DNA of 32,893 nt from NCBI GenBank assembly GCA_001464275.1, contig LNFL01000071.1:1-32893 (forward strand), read 5' to 3'. Of the stretch, positions 23,216-31,424 are shown one piece after another (within the stretch, counting starts at the first letter, position 1; the number at the start of each line of letters is the position of its first letter). Both the position numbers and the translations under genes were made by a program. Under the pieces are notes generated by a model. That model worked only from the letters and a program-made list of their open reading frames with translations, had not been told where the DNA came from and did not search any database. Source of the stretch: Actinobacteria bacterium Ga0077560 (GTDB lineage: Bacteria > Actinomycetota > Thermoleophilia > Miltoncostaeales > Miltoncostaeaceae).

Positions 23216-23491
23216 GTGGGTCTGAGCGGACTTCCCAACTCGCCCTCGCTGCGGCGCCGCACTGAGCAGGCGCTTGCGGCGCACCCCGCGGGCATCGGCT
23301 GGCGCGCGCTGATCCAGGACGTCACGTGGCGCGCGGTGGCCGCGGGCCACCCGGCTCCGGGCGTGGATGAGGTCGCCCGCGAGGTGAGCGGGCTCATCAC
23401 GGAGGGGCGCCTGGACGAACGGGACGGGCGGTTCGTCCTGCGGGCGGTCTGCGGGCATCCACGCGTGACGTCCATGCGAGAGGCCGCCTGA
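23216..23491 (+). CDS. Small unknown protein, first gene of the PadR operon
   Basis: A 91-residue soluble protein starting at GTG 23216 with GGAG eight bases upstream. The predicted helices (SLRRRTEQALAAHPAGIGWRALIQDVTWRAVAA, then VDEVAREVSGLITEGRLDERDGRFVLRAV) look like a small winged-helix fold: two or three helices, then a 'GRLxxRDGRFVL' hairpin. I recognise no family. It lies directly behind the triple operator and 4 bases before padR, so it is expressed with them; it could be a co-regulator, but this is inference. Confidence 0.65.
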   Translation: MGLSGLPNSPSLRRRTEQALAAHPAGIGWRALIQDVTWRAVAAGHPAPGVDEVAREVSGLITEGRLDERDGRFVLRAVCGHPRVTSMREAA

Positions 23492-23495
23492 ACGG

Positions 23496-24044
23496 ATGTC
23501 CATCCGAGAAAGCCTCCTCGTGCTGCTGGGCGCCGGCCCAAGGCACGGCTATCAGCTGCGCGCCGAGTTCGAGGCCGCCACCGGCGAGGTCTGGCCGCTG
23601 AACGTCGGGCAGGTCTACACGACCCTCGAGCGCCTGGAGCGCGACGGCCTGGTGCGAGGCGGTGAGCCCGACTCCGATGGGCGCCGCGCCTTCGAGCTCA
23701 CGGCCGCCGGTCGTGAGGCGATCACCGGCTTCATGTCCACCCCGGGCGGACGGGAAGCCCCGTCCCGGGACGGCCTGATGATGAAGGTGCTCATCTCCGT
23801 CGCCGCACCCGGCGTGGACGCCCTGGAGGTGATCCGGCTGGAGCGCTCCTCGCGGATGGCGGTGCTGCAGGAGCGGCGCCGCGCCGCACGGGACTCCGGC
23901 ATGAACGGCGCGCTGGCGCCGCGGCTGGCCCTGGATGCGCTGATCGCCCTCACCGAATCCGAGCTGCGGTGGCTCGACCTGTGCGAGGAGCGCATCCTCG
24001 CCGCCGCCCGCACATCTCCCGACCCCGACAAGGAGCAGCGATGA
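23496..24044 (+). CDS. PadR-family transcriptional regulator
   Basis: 182 residues. The N-terminal winged helix is typical: IRESLLVLLGAGPRHGYQLRAEFEAATG, then VGQVYTTLERLERDGLVRG, then GRRAFELTAAGREA. The C-terminal ~80 residues are helical (Vir_C type) and would dimerise. PadR proteins usually repress nearby transporter genes and release DNA on binding a drug or phenolic compound. It is encoded between the unknown 91-residue gene and the ABC ATPase, with which it overlaps by ATGA, and the tandem GCATAC palindromes upstream are its likely targets. Confidence 0.9.
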   Translation: MSIRESLLVLLGAGPRHGYQLRAEFEAATGEVWPLNVGQVYTTLERLERDGLVRGGEPDSDGRRAFELTAAGREAITGFMSTPGGREAPSRDGLMMKVLISVAAPGVDALEVIRLERSSRMAVLQERRRAARDSGMNGALAPRLALDALIALTESELRWLDLCEERILAAARTSPDPDKEQR

Positions 24045-24748
24045 CCCCGGTCCTCAGCATCAACGACGTGCGCCGCAGGTACGGCGCCGGCGCGACCGAG
24101 GTCGTCGCCCTCGACGGCGTGAGCCTCACGGTGCAGGCCGGCGAGTTCGTGGCGATCATGGGCCCCAGCGGCAGCGGCAAGTCCACGCTGCTCAACATGG
24201 CCGGCGGCCTCGACCACCCCACCTCCGGGACGGTGCTGGTGGACGGCAACGACCTGGCCGCCCTCGACCCGGCCGGCCTGGCCGCGGTGCGGCGGCGCCA
24301 CATCGGGTTCGTCTTCCAGGAGTTCAACCTGGTGCCGCAACTCACCGCCGAGGAGAACGTGATGCTCCCCATGGAGCTGGACGGGACCCCGGTGAAGGCC
24401 GCCCGCCACGCCGCACGTGAGGCGCTGGCCTCGGTGGGCCTGGACGGCAAGGGCCGCCGCTTCCCCGACGACCTTTCGGGCGGCGAGCAGCAGCGCGTCG
24501 CGATCGCCCGGGCCATGACCGGCGAGCGGCGCCTCATCCTGGCCGACGAGCCCACCGGGGCCCTGGACACCGTGACCGGTGAGGCGGTCGCCGACCTGAT
24601 CGCCCGGTACGCCGCCGACGGCGGGGCCGTGGTGCTGGTGACCCACGAGCCGCGCATCGCATCCTTCGCCGACCGCGTGGTGTGGCTGCGCGACGGGCGC
24701 GTGGTGGACGACGTGGACGCCCGCTCCGGTGCGGGGGCCCGGCCGTGA
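24041..24748 (+). CDS. ABC transporter ATPase, MacB/LolD-type
   Basis: A 235-residue ATPase: Walker A GPSGSGKST (41-49), Q-loop FQEFNL (92-97), signature LSGGEQQ (145-151), Walker B LILADEPT (165-172) and H-loop VTHE (~201). The lineage (MacB/LolD/FtsE-like, pairing with FtsX-type permeases) is supported by the partner gene immediately after. It would power mechanotransmission or export of a lipid, peptide or drug rather than import, since no binding protein is encoded. It overlaps padR (ATGA) and the permease (GTGA). Confidence 0.93.
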   Translation: MTPVLSINDVRRRYGAGATEVVALDGVSLTVQAGEFVAIMGPSGSGKSTLLNMAGGLDHPTSGTVLVDGNDLAALDPAGLAAVRRRHIGFVFQEFNLVPQLTAEENVMLPMELDGTPVKAARHAAREALASVGLDGKGRRFPDDLSGGEQQRVAIARAMTGERRLILADEPTGALDTVTGEAVADLIARYAADGGAVVLVTHEPRIASFADRVVWLRDGRVVDDVDARSGAGARP

Positions 24749-27186
24749 GCTCGTTCCGTCCGCTCGCGCGCCTGGCGCTGCGCGACGCGCGTCACCACCC
24801 GTGGCGGTCGCTGCTGGTGGTGCTGCTCATCGCCCTGCCGGTCGCCGCGTTCACCTTCGGCACCGTCGGGACACGCACGGTGCCCGACACGGCGGCCGAG
24901 CGGAACGCCGAGTCCATGGGGTCCGCCGACGCACTCGTCCAGCCCGGCGCCGATGACGGGGACCAGATCGCGGCCCGCCTGCGCGATCGCGGCTTCGAGG
25001 TCACGGAGTGGGTGGAGGCGAGCGGCGTCCTGCGCGTCGAGGGCCCACAGGGCGTCGACCGCGCCACGGTCGGGCTGGCCGATGTCGACCTCACGAACCC
25101 GGTGACGGCCGGCATCTGGGAGCTGCGGTCCGGTCGGCTTCCTCGGACGGCGGGTGAGGTCGCGCTCACCCCCGAGGCCGCGAGCCGCCTGGACGTGGGA
25201 GCCGGCGACGCCGTGGTCCTGGAGCAGGGGACGCGCCGGCTGGCGGTGACGGGGATCCTCGTTCCGTCCCAGCTCAGCGTTCGGGGGGCCGTGGGTCCCG
25301 GGCTTGTGGACGGGATCCCGCTCGCCGAGCGTGCGCCGGCGAAGCTGCTCGTCGGCGCCGGCACCGGCGATGTCGCGACGCTCGAAGAGGCCGTCGCATC
25401 CCCCGACGCATCCGTCTTCCGCTCGTTCGCCGACTTCGAGGGCGATCCGCTGAGCCCGCAGGCCCGGACGCTGCTCTACCTGGTCGGCGCCCTGGCGCTC
25501 ATGGCCTTCGGGCTGGTGGTGGCCTCGGCGATGGCGGTCGGCGCCCGCAGGCAGCTGCGTGTGCTCGGCCTGCTGGGCGCCGCCGGGGCCTCACCCCGCC
25601 AGCGCTCGGCGTCGATGCTCCTGCAGGGCGGGGCGCTCGGGCTGCTGGGTGTCGCGATGGGGCTGCCGGGCGGCATCCTGGCGTGGAGTCTCGCCCGGAA
25701 CGCGGTGGAGGAGTGGGCGGGGGAGCGCATCGGCACGATGGCCGTCGACCCCCGCGACCTCGTGCTCATCGCGGTGCTGGCGCTGGGCGTGGCCGTGGCC
25801 GCGTCGATGCTGCCGGCCCGCGTGGCGGCCAGGACGTCGGTGCTGCAGGCCCTCGGTGGGCGCCGTCCCGCGCCGCGCGTGCGGGCCCGCATGCCGGTGG
25901 CCGGCCTGGCGGTCAGCGGCGTCGGCCTGGTGATGCTCGCCTGGGGCGTCGGGAACCGGTCGGACAGCGGCGTGCCGTTGCTGGCGACGGCGGGCATCGC
26001 GCTCACCGTCATCGGGGTGACCATCGCGGTCCCGTATGTGGTGGGCCTGCTGGAGCGTGCCGCCGGGGGCCTGTCGGGCACCGGGCGCCTGGCGGTGCGG
26101 GACGTCGCTCGCCACCGGGGCCGCACCGGTCCGGTGGTGGCGGCGGTGATGGCCACGGGAGCACTGGCGGTGGCGGTGGGGATCATCGCGGTATCGATCG
26201 ATCGCGATGCGCCCGCGGACGTCGGCGACCCCCGGGTCGTCACGCTCACACTCTTCGGCACGGCCGAGGCGGGCCCCGCGGGTGTCCCGGGATGCGGGGT
26301 GGCGTCACGGCTCGCGGAGCCCCTCGCCCGCCTCCTGCCGGGCGCGCGCAGCACCTGCCTGCAGATCGTGAGCGACAACACGACCGTGCCGCTGGCCGCG
26401 GTGCGCCCCGATCAGCTCGAGGTCCTCGGGCTGGGCGCCAGCCGGGCCGATCTGGTGGCGGGCCGCGTCGTCTTCCTGACCGACCCCGGGTTTCCGGAGG
26501 CCCCCCCGGCCGTCCGGGTGCTCACCGACGAGGGGAACGTGGCGCCACAGGTCGTGGCGGTCCCCGCACCCGAAGAGGTCCGGGGGCGTCTCACCGGATA
26601 CGCCGTCGCCGACGCCGCGCTGGTGGACCGGTGGCTTCCCCGCGCGACCCTCAACGACGTCCAGGTGCGCTACCGGCTCCCCGCGCCGGTCAACGATGCG
26701 CAGCGGGCGGCGCTCTCGGCGCTCTCGGACGACCTGGGCCTGCGGTTGGGCGGCCCCGACCAGACCCTGGGGGCATCCCTGGACTTCGACAGCTCCGGAG
26801 GGTTCTCCGTGAGCCGGCTCATCTACCTGGTGATCCTCCCGGCCGCCCTGGTGCTGTCCGTCCTGGTGGTGCTGGTGGGCCTGGCGCTGGTGTCCTCCGA
26901 CGGCCGTGACGAGCGCACGACGCTGGTGGCCGTGGGCGCGGGGCCCGGCCACCGGCGGCGCATCCAGGCCGTGCGGGCGTTCGTGCTGGCCGGGATGGGC
27001 CAGCTGCTGGCCCTGCCGGTGGGGGTGGCGTGCGCGTGGGTGATCCTGCGCGGCCAGAACATCGCGTTCGTGACGCCCTGGCCGCTGGTGATCACGCTGG
27101 TGGCGGCGCTGCCGGTGGCGGCGGCCCTGGTGGGCGCCGTCCTGGTGTCGCGTGACGTGCCGGCGTTGCAGCGGCGCGGCACCTGA
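24745..27186 (+). CDS. FtsX-like ABC permease, duplicated domain
   Basis: 813 residues. The N-terminal TM helix (about 20-40) is followed by a ~190-residue extracytoplasmic domain (about 45-235) containing GEVALTPEAASRLDVGAGD, as in MacB-periplasmic-core-like regions. The first FtsX unit (three TM helices, about 245-385) contains VGARRQLRVLGLLGAAGASPRQ. Two to three further helices, a second extracytoplasmic region (about 515-705) and a second FtsX unit (about 710-805) follow. This is the usual fused-dimer layout of actinobacterial exporters. GTG 24745 overlaps the ATPase stop. The substrate is unknown; PadR control suggests induction by a toxic compound. Confidence 0.9.
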   Translation: MSSFRPLARLALRDARHHPWRSLLVVLLIALPVAAFTFGTVGTRTVPDTAAERNAESMGSADALVQPGADDGDQIAARLRDRGFEVTEWVEASGVLRVEGPQGVDRATVGLADVDLTNPVTAGIWELRSGRLPRTAGEVALTPEAASRLDVGAGDAVVLEQGTRRLAVTGILVPSQLSVRGAVGPGLVDGIPLAERAPAKLLVGAGTGDVATLEEAVASPDASVFRSFADFEGDPLSPQARTLLYLVGALALMAFGLVVASAMAVGARRQLRVLGLLGAAGASPRQRSASMLLQGGALGLLGVAMGLPGGILAWSLARNAVEEWAGERIGTMAVDPRDLVLIAVLALGVAVAASMLPARVAARTSVLQALGGRRPAPRVRARMPVAGLAVSGVGLVMLAWGVGNRSDSGVPLLATAGIALTVIGVTIAVPYVVGLLERAAGGLSGTGRLAVRDVARHRGRTGPVVAAVMATGALAVAVGIIAVSIDRDAPADVGDPRVVTLTLFGTAEAGPAGVPGCGVASRLAEPLARLLPGARSTCLQIVSDNTTVPLAAVRPDQLEVLGLGASRADLVAGRVVFLTDPGFPEAPPAVRVLTDEGNVAPQVVAVPAPEEVRGRLTGYAVADAALVDRWLPRATLNDVQVRYRLPAPVNDAQRAALSALSDDLGLRLGGPDQTLGASLDFDSSGGFSVSRLIYLVILPAALVLSVLVVLVGLALVSSDGRDERTTLVAVGAGPGHRRRIQAVRAFVLAGMGQLLALPVGVACAWVILRGQNIAFVTPWPLVITLVAALPVAAALVGAVLVSRDVPALQRRGT

Positions 27187-27196
27187 CCCTTCGTCG

Positions 27197-27232
27197 GCGC
27201 GGGCCGGGCGCGGTGTGCGCCCCGGCCCGCGC
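27197..27232. terminator. Strong bidirectional terminator
   Basis: A 12-bp perfect stem (GCGCGGGCCGGG at 27197-27208 with CCCGGCCCGCGC at 27221-27232), extended inward by further GC pairs, lies between the convergent permease and manganese catalase genes. Confidence 0.8.
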
Positions 27233-27244
27233 GGCCGGTCCGTC

Positions 27245-28249
27245 CTATGGCTTGGCCGCCGCCTTGCGTGAACGGCTGGCCGGCCGCTTCTTGGCGCCGC
27301 CGTTGGAGGTGGAGGCCACCTCGCCACTGGGGATCTCCGGCAGCCCCGCGTCCTTGCGCAGCCGCGTGGCGATCTCGGTGATCTCCTCGGGGGTGTAGCC
27401 CGGCGCGAACACCTCCGGCTCCGGCGGGAGGTCGTGGGCGGGGAACCCCTCGGGCGCCTCGTCGATCACCTGGAGCTCCTCGCCGGTCTCCGGGTGGGGC
27501 CCGCGGAACACGGCGGCCAGCTCGTGGAAGTCGCCGGGGGAGAACCGGTAGAGCTTGGTGTGCTCGCCGCGGTCCAGGTGGCGCTTGGACTCGGGGATCT
27601 TGTCGGTGGGGATCCTGGGGCTGGGGAACAGCTTCATCAGGTCGGCGCCGGTGAGCAGCTCGAGCGCCCGCGCGTAGGCCACCTGATGGACGCCGCCGCG
27701 CACGAGCAGGTACCCGGTGAGCGCCCGCGCGGCGGGGTGGTCGACCATCTCGTACACCTTGAGCTTGTTGTTCCGGGCGCCGGTCTCCAGGAAGAAGTTG
27801 TGCGTGAGGTCCTCCACGAGGTCCCCGGAGCTGAAGACGTTCGTGCCGTCCCACGGCCGGCCCATGGAGTCGGCGGGCAGCGCGCCCAGCCCGCCGGCGA
27901 TGCTGTGGTAAGTGTTGCGGGCATCGGCCAGGCGCCCCAGCGGGCCGGAGCGCGTGGGGCCGCCCTCGGCCACCGGGACATCGGTCGCCCCCGTGAGCAT
28001 GGTGTTGATCGTCGCGGCCACCAGCTCGATGTGCCCGAACTCCTCCGCGGCGATGTTGGCGACCAGGTCGTAGAACGGACGCGCGCTCTGGCGGCCCCGG
28101 AAGTTGAAGGACTGGAACGTGTAGTTCATGAGGGTGGACATCTCACCGAAGCGGCCGCCCATCAGCTCCTGGACGGCGGCCGCGCCGTTGGGATCCGGGT
28201 CGCCCGGAGGCGGCAGTTCGGTGAGCAGTCGGTCGACACGCAGGAACAT
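27245..28249 (-). CDS. Manganese catalase
   Basis: A 334-residue dimanganese catalase that disproportionates hydrogen peroxide. The expected ligands are in place: E36 (FGEMSTL), E70 and H73 (AAEEFGH), E155 (FFLETGAR) and H188 (GGVHQVAYA), with spacing like the Lactobacillus enzyme. The C-terminal ~40 residues are a Lys/Arg/Ala-rich tail (NGGAKKRPASRSRKAAAKP) not needed for the fold. ATG 28249 has a perfect AGGAGG site. The leader contains a tight hairpin (CGCGCC-GGAT-GGCGCG, 28275-28290). Divergent from the ACAD-like operon, with a shared spacer holding a large inverted repeat. Many spore-formers and soil actinobacteria carry such catalases. Confidence 0.93.
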   Translation of the reverse strand: MFLRVDRLLTELPPPGDPDPNGAAAVQELMGGRFGEMSTLMNYTFQSFNFRGRQSARPFYDLVANIAAEEFGHIELVAATINTMLTGATDVPVAEGGPTRSGPLGRLADARNTYHSIAGGLGALPADSMGRPWDGTNVFSSGDLVEDLTHNFFLETGARNNKLKVYEMVDHPAARALTGYLLVRGGVHQVAYARALELLTGADLMKLFPSPRIPTDKIPESKRHLDRGEHTKLYRFSPGDFHELAAVFRGPHPETGEELQVIDEAPEGFPAHDLPPEPEVFAPGYTPEEITEIATRLRKDAGLPEIPSGEVASTSNGGAKKRPASRSRKAAAKP

Positions 28250-28336
28250 TCGTGTCCTCCTGATGGGTGTCCGCCGCGCCGGATGGCGCGCCTGAACCCG
28301 CGTGCTTCCCCCTCACCCCGCCGGTAATCGCCCTCC

Positions 28337-28371
28337 GCACTCCCCGTGTCGGATCCTGGTGTGGGGAGTGC
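28337..28371. promoter_or_regulatory. Inverted repeat between manganese catalase and the ACAD operon
   Basis: 9-bp arms GCACTCCCC (28337-28345) and GGGGAGTGC (28363-28371) flank 17 bases containing GGATCC. It lies between divergent starts at 28249 and 28394, so it may be an operator for either or both. No -10/-35 pair was confidently placed around it. Confidence 0.5.
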
Positions 28372-28393
28372 CGCATGCGGGAACCGCTCCGCC

Positions 28394-29395
28394 GTGACCC
28401 CGTCGCACACGGACCCCCCGCTCGCGCCACCCACCTCGGCGGCCGACGCCCCGCACCTGGTCCTGACGCGTCTGCACGCCGTCGCGGCAGACGCCGAGGG
28501 GGTTCCGCTCCCGGGCTCCGGCGACACGCGGGGGCGCCTGGACCACCTGCGCCGCCTCGCGGCGGAGTCGTTGCCGCTGGCCCGCCTGGCCGAGGGGCAC
28601 CTCGACGCCCTCGCCATCCTGCACGAGGCGGGCCGGACGGCCCCGCCCGGCGCGCTCATGGGCGTGTGGGCCGCCGAACCGGGCGGGCGGTTCGTGCAGT
28701 TCACCCGCTGCCGTGACGGCTGGCGGCTGGCCGGGCCGAAGCCCTTCGCATCAGGGGCCGGCGTGCTCACCCACGCCCTCGTCACGGGCCGCGACGGGGC
28801 GGAGCGCATGCTGGCCATGGTCGATCTCACCGGCGGCGGCGTGGCGGCGGTCCCCGGGTTCTGGCGCGGGCTCGGGATGCGCGACGCCCTCACCGGCGAG
28901 GTGGTCTTCGACGTCACGGTCGATGAGGCCGCGATCGTCGGCCCGCCCGGCTTCTACCTGCACCGGCCGGGCTTCTGGCACGGGGCCGTCGGGGTGGCCG
29001 CGTGCTGGGCCGGGGGGATGCAGGCGCTCGCCGCCGCCATGGCCGACGACATCGGGCGTCGCCCTTCCCCGCACCGGCTCGCGCACCTCGGACAGGTGGA
29101 CGCCCTGGTCGCGGCGGTCGTCGCGCAGCTGGACGGGGCCGCCGCGGCCATCGACGCGGATCCGAGTGACCACGACGGCGATGCGGCGCGGCTGGCGCTG
29201 CGGGTGCGGTGCGCGGTCGCGGCCGCCGGCCATGAGGTGCTGACCCGCTGTGCGAAGGCCCTGGGCGCGGTCCCGCTGGCCACCGGGCACGTGCTGTCGC
29301 AGCGGATGGCGGACCTGCTGGTCTACCTCGCCCAGCACCACGCCGAGCACGACGCGGAGGCGCTCGGGCGCATCGCCATCGGGGCCGCGCCGTGA
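28394..29395 (+). CDS. Acyl-CoA dehydrogenase-like protein
   Basis: 333 residues, shorter than the usual ~380-400. An N-terminal helical part (about 25-85) is followed by a beta domain (WAAEPGGRFVQFTRCRDGWRLAGPKPFASGAGVLTHALVTGR), the segment that lines flavin and substrate in acyl-CoA dehydrogenases. A C-terminal four-helix part follows (about 190-330). The usual catalytic Glu is not evident and the N-terminal domain is shortened, so it may act on a non-standard substrate or not be a true dehydrogenase. GTG 28394 is preferred; GTG 28346 in the same frame lies inside the inverted repeat. It is the first gene of a four-gene operon, overlapping PIG-L by GTGA. Confidence 0.75.
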   Translation: MTPSHTDPPLAPPTSAADAPHLVLTRLHAVAADAEGVPLPGSGDTRGRLDHLRRLAAESLPLARLAEGHLDALAILHEAGRTAPPGALMGVWAAEPGGRFVQFTRCRDGWRLAGPKPFASGAGVLTHALVTGRDGAERMLAMVDLTGGGVAAVPGFWRGLGMRDALTGEVVFDVTVDEAAIVGPPGFYLHRPGFWHGAVGVAACWAGGMQALAAAMADDIGRRPSPHRLAHLGQVDALVAAVVAQLDGAAAAIDADPSDHDGDAARLALRVRCAVAAAGHEVLTRCAKALGAVPLATGHVLSQRMADLLVYLAQHHAEHDAEALGRIAIGAAP

Positions 29396-30111
29396 GCCGG
29401 CACATCCGGGGGCGCGGGGTCCCGGAGCACCGGTGGCGGCGGTGGGCGCTGCGGACGCCGATCCCGCGCCTGCGCCTGCCCCCGGTCGACCGTGTCCTGG
29501 TGGTCGCGCCGCACCCCGACGACGAGGTGCTCCCCATCGGCGGCCTGCTGCGCCGGCTGTCTCGGGCGGGCGTTCCCGTGACGGTGCTGGCCCTCACCGA
29601 CGGGGAGGCCGCGTACGGCCCCGCGCACGCGGGCGACCTGGGACCCCGGCGCGTCGAGGAGTCCCGGCGCGGCCTGGTGCGGCTGCTGGGACCGGACGTC
29701 GAGGTGGTGCGACTCGGCCTTCCCGACGGCGCGCTCGACCGCCACGTGCCGGCGATCGCCCGCGCCGTCGCCGCGCATGCGGCGCCGCGGCAGCTGTACC
29801 TGACCCCCCACGAGCGGGACGGCCACCCCGACCACGAGGCCGCCGCCCGCGGGACGGCCCTCGGCAGCCGGCCCGGATGCCGCACCATCCGCTACCCGGT
29901 GTGGCTGTGGCACTGGTGCCGGCCCGGGCGGGGCGGGGTGGACTGGGCCCGCGCGCGGGTCGTGCGGCTGGCCGACGACGAGCGCGCCGGCAAGGCGGCG
30001 GCGATCGCCGAACACGCCTCCCAGCTGGCCGCGCCGGCCGGGCACGCGCCGATCCTCCCGCCGCACGTGCTGGAGCGGTTCCTGCGTGACCGGGAGGTCG
30101 TCTTCGCATGA
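29392..30111 (+). CDS. PIG-L family N-acetyl-sugar deacetylase
   Basis: A 239-residue zinc deacetylase of the LmbE/PIG-L family. The metal motif AHPDDE-type is APHPDDE (40-45) and the second zinc histidine is in HPDHE (145-149). These enzymes remove acetyl from N-acetylglucosaminyl groups, as in GPI, mycothiol or glycopeptide pathways. MshB-like function in mycothiol synthesis is possible but disfavoured by the neighbours. It is coupled to the gene before (GTGA) and after (ATGA), next to a NodS-like methyltransferase and a GT2, which suggests deacetylation of a GlcNAc-containing product. Confidence 0.9.
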   Translation: MSRHIRGRGVPEHRWRRWALRTPIPRLRLPPVDRVLVVAPHPDDEVLPIGGLLRRLSRAGVPVTVLALTDGEAAYGPAHAGDLGPRRVEESRRGLVRLLGPDVEVVRLGLPDGALDRHVPAIARAVAAHAAPRQLYLTPHERDGHPDHEAAARGTALGSRPGCRTIRYPVWLWHWCRPGRGGVDWARARVVRLADDERAGKAAAIAEHASQLAAPAGHAPILPPHVLERFLRDREVVFA

Positions 30112-30668
30112 GCCGCGACCTCGGCGCCACGTTCGACCGCGTGCACCGCGACTCGGCCGACCCATGGGACGGCTCCGGCTGGTACGAGCGCCGTAAACGG
30201 CACGTCCTGGTCTCCGCACTGCCGGCCGAGCGATACGGCAGCTGCTTCCAGCCGGGGTGCTCGGTGGGTGCGCTCACCGCGGCGCTCACCGAGCGCTGCG
30301 CCTCGGTCCTCGCGGTGGACGCCTCGGCGGAGGCCCTGCGGATCGCGGGAGCGGCGCTCGACGGTCTTCCCGGTGTGCGTCTCGCCCGGATGGAGGTGCC
30401 GGAGCAGTGGCCCACCGAGCGCTTCGATCTGGTCGTGATCGCCGAGTTCGCGTACTACCTGCCGCCCGCGGCGCTCCCGGTGCTCGTGGATCGCGCCGTC
30501 GGCGCGCTGCGACCGGGCGGCGACCTCGTCGTCGAGCACTACCTCGGGGAGATCGAGGGCTACGAGCTGGACGCCGTCGACGTCCACGATGCGTTCGCCG
30601 CGGCGGGCCTGCCGCGCATGGTCGACCACCGGGACGAGCGCTTCACGCTGCAGGTGTACCGCCGGTGA
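30108..30668 (+). CDS. NodS-like SAM-dependent methyltransferase
   Basis: 186 residues, class I Rossmann methyltransferase. Features typical of NodS relatives are DSADPWDGSGWYERRKRHVLVSALP (about 15-39) and motif I FQPGCSVGALTAAL (47-60), with the Cys-Ser-x-Gly in place of the common GxGxG. Motif II acidic residue is in LAVDAS (about 71). NodS N-methylates the deacetylated glucosamine of Nod factors, so a preceding PIG-L deacetylase is a chemically sensible partner. It has no nodulation genes around it and the actual acceptor is unknown. ATG 30108 overlaps the PIG-L stop. Confidence 0.85.
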   Translation: MSRDLGATFDRVHRDSADPWDGSGWYERRKRHVLVSALPAERYGSCFQPGCSVGALTAALTERCASVLAVDASAEALRIAGAALDGLPGVRLARMEVPEQWPTERFDLVVIAEFAYYLPPAALPVLVDRAVGALRPGGDLVVEHYLGEIEGYELDAVDVHDAFAAAGLPRMVDHRDERFTLQVYRR

Positions 30669-31399
30669 TCAGCGACGTCGCGGTGGTGATCCCCGCGCGC
30701 AACGAGGAGGAGCGCATCGCGGCCGCGCTGCGGTCGGTGGTGGTCGCGGCCGCCCGCTGCCCGCGCCCGGTCCGGATCATCACCGTCTGCGACGCCTGTG
30801 AGGACGGCACGCAGGCCGCCGCCGTCGCGGCGCTCACGGCTTGGAGGCCGTCGATCGTCACCGCCGTCGCCGCCCGCAACGTGGGCGCGGCGCGGCAGGC
30901 CGGCTGGGAGCTCGCGCTGGCCGGATGCGGGGGCCGTGCCGGCGGCCTGTGGATCGCCACGACCGATGCGGACGGCGCGGTGCCGCCGGACTGGCTTCGC
31001 CACCAGATCGAGCTCGCCGACCGGGGCGCCGACGTGGTCTGCGGCACCGTCGAGGTGGCCGACTGGTCGGGGTATCCGGAGGAGGTGCGCCGACGGTACC
31101 TGGCGGCGTACGCCACCCCGGCCGGCGCGGGGCACGGGCACGTGCACGGGGCGAACCTCGGGATCCGGGCCGGGTGGCTCCGCTCGCTCGGCGGGTTCCC
31201 GCCGCTCACCGCGCACGAGGACCGCACCCTGGTGCGGCGCGCCGGGCGGGCGGGTGCGCGGATCGTCGCGACGTCCCGCATCCCGGTCGTCACCAGCGCG
31301 CGACTCGACGGCCGCAGCCCTGACGGCTTCGCGCGCCTGCTGCGAACGCTCTCGCGGCCGGCGGGACCACCGGCCGCGGCGCCGGTTCCCGCCTCCTGA
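30665..31399 (+). CDS. Family 2 glycosyltransferase
   Basis: 244 residues, a single GT-A domain without TM helices. VVIPARNEEERI (7-18) starts the nucleotide-binding fold, TTDADG (99-104) supplies the DxD metal site, and AHEDRTLVRR (183-192) the catalytic ED region. The HGANLGIRAGWL stretch is the acceptor-side motif seen in this subgroup. The last ~15 residues are Pro/Ala-rich. It is the last gene of the coupled operon (GTGA overlap with the NodS-like gene), so it should add a sugar to the same product. Confidence 0.88.
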   Translation: MISDVAVVIPARNEEERIAAALRSVVVAAARCPRPVRIITVCDACEDGTQAAAVAALTAWRPSIVTAVAARNVGAARQAGWELALAGCGGRAGGLWIATTDADGAVPPDWLRHQIELADRGADVVCGTVEVADWSGYPEEVRRRYLAAYATPAGAGHGHVHGANLGIRAGWLRSLGGFPPLTAHEDRTLVRRAGRAGARIVATSRIPVVTSARLDGRSPDGFARLLRTLSRPAGPPAAAPVPAS

Positions 31400-31408
31400 C
31401 GCCGGCGC

Positions 31409-31423
31409 CCGCCGAACCGGCGG
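31409..31423. terminator. Short hairpin between convergent genes
   Basis: A 5-bp stem (CCGCC with GGCGG) around GAACC, just after the GT2 stop and 2 bases before the end of the opposite gene. Weak. Confidence 0.35.
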
Positions 31424-31424
31424 T

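Noticed and set aside
29392..30111. PIG-L gene as mycothiol MshB.
   Set aside because: The length and PHPDDE motif fit the broad family, but the coupled NodS-like, GT2 and ACAD-like genes indicate another pathway. It cannot be fully excluded.
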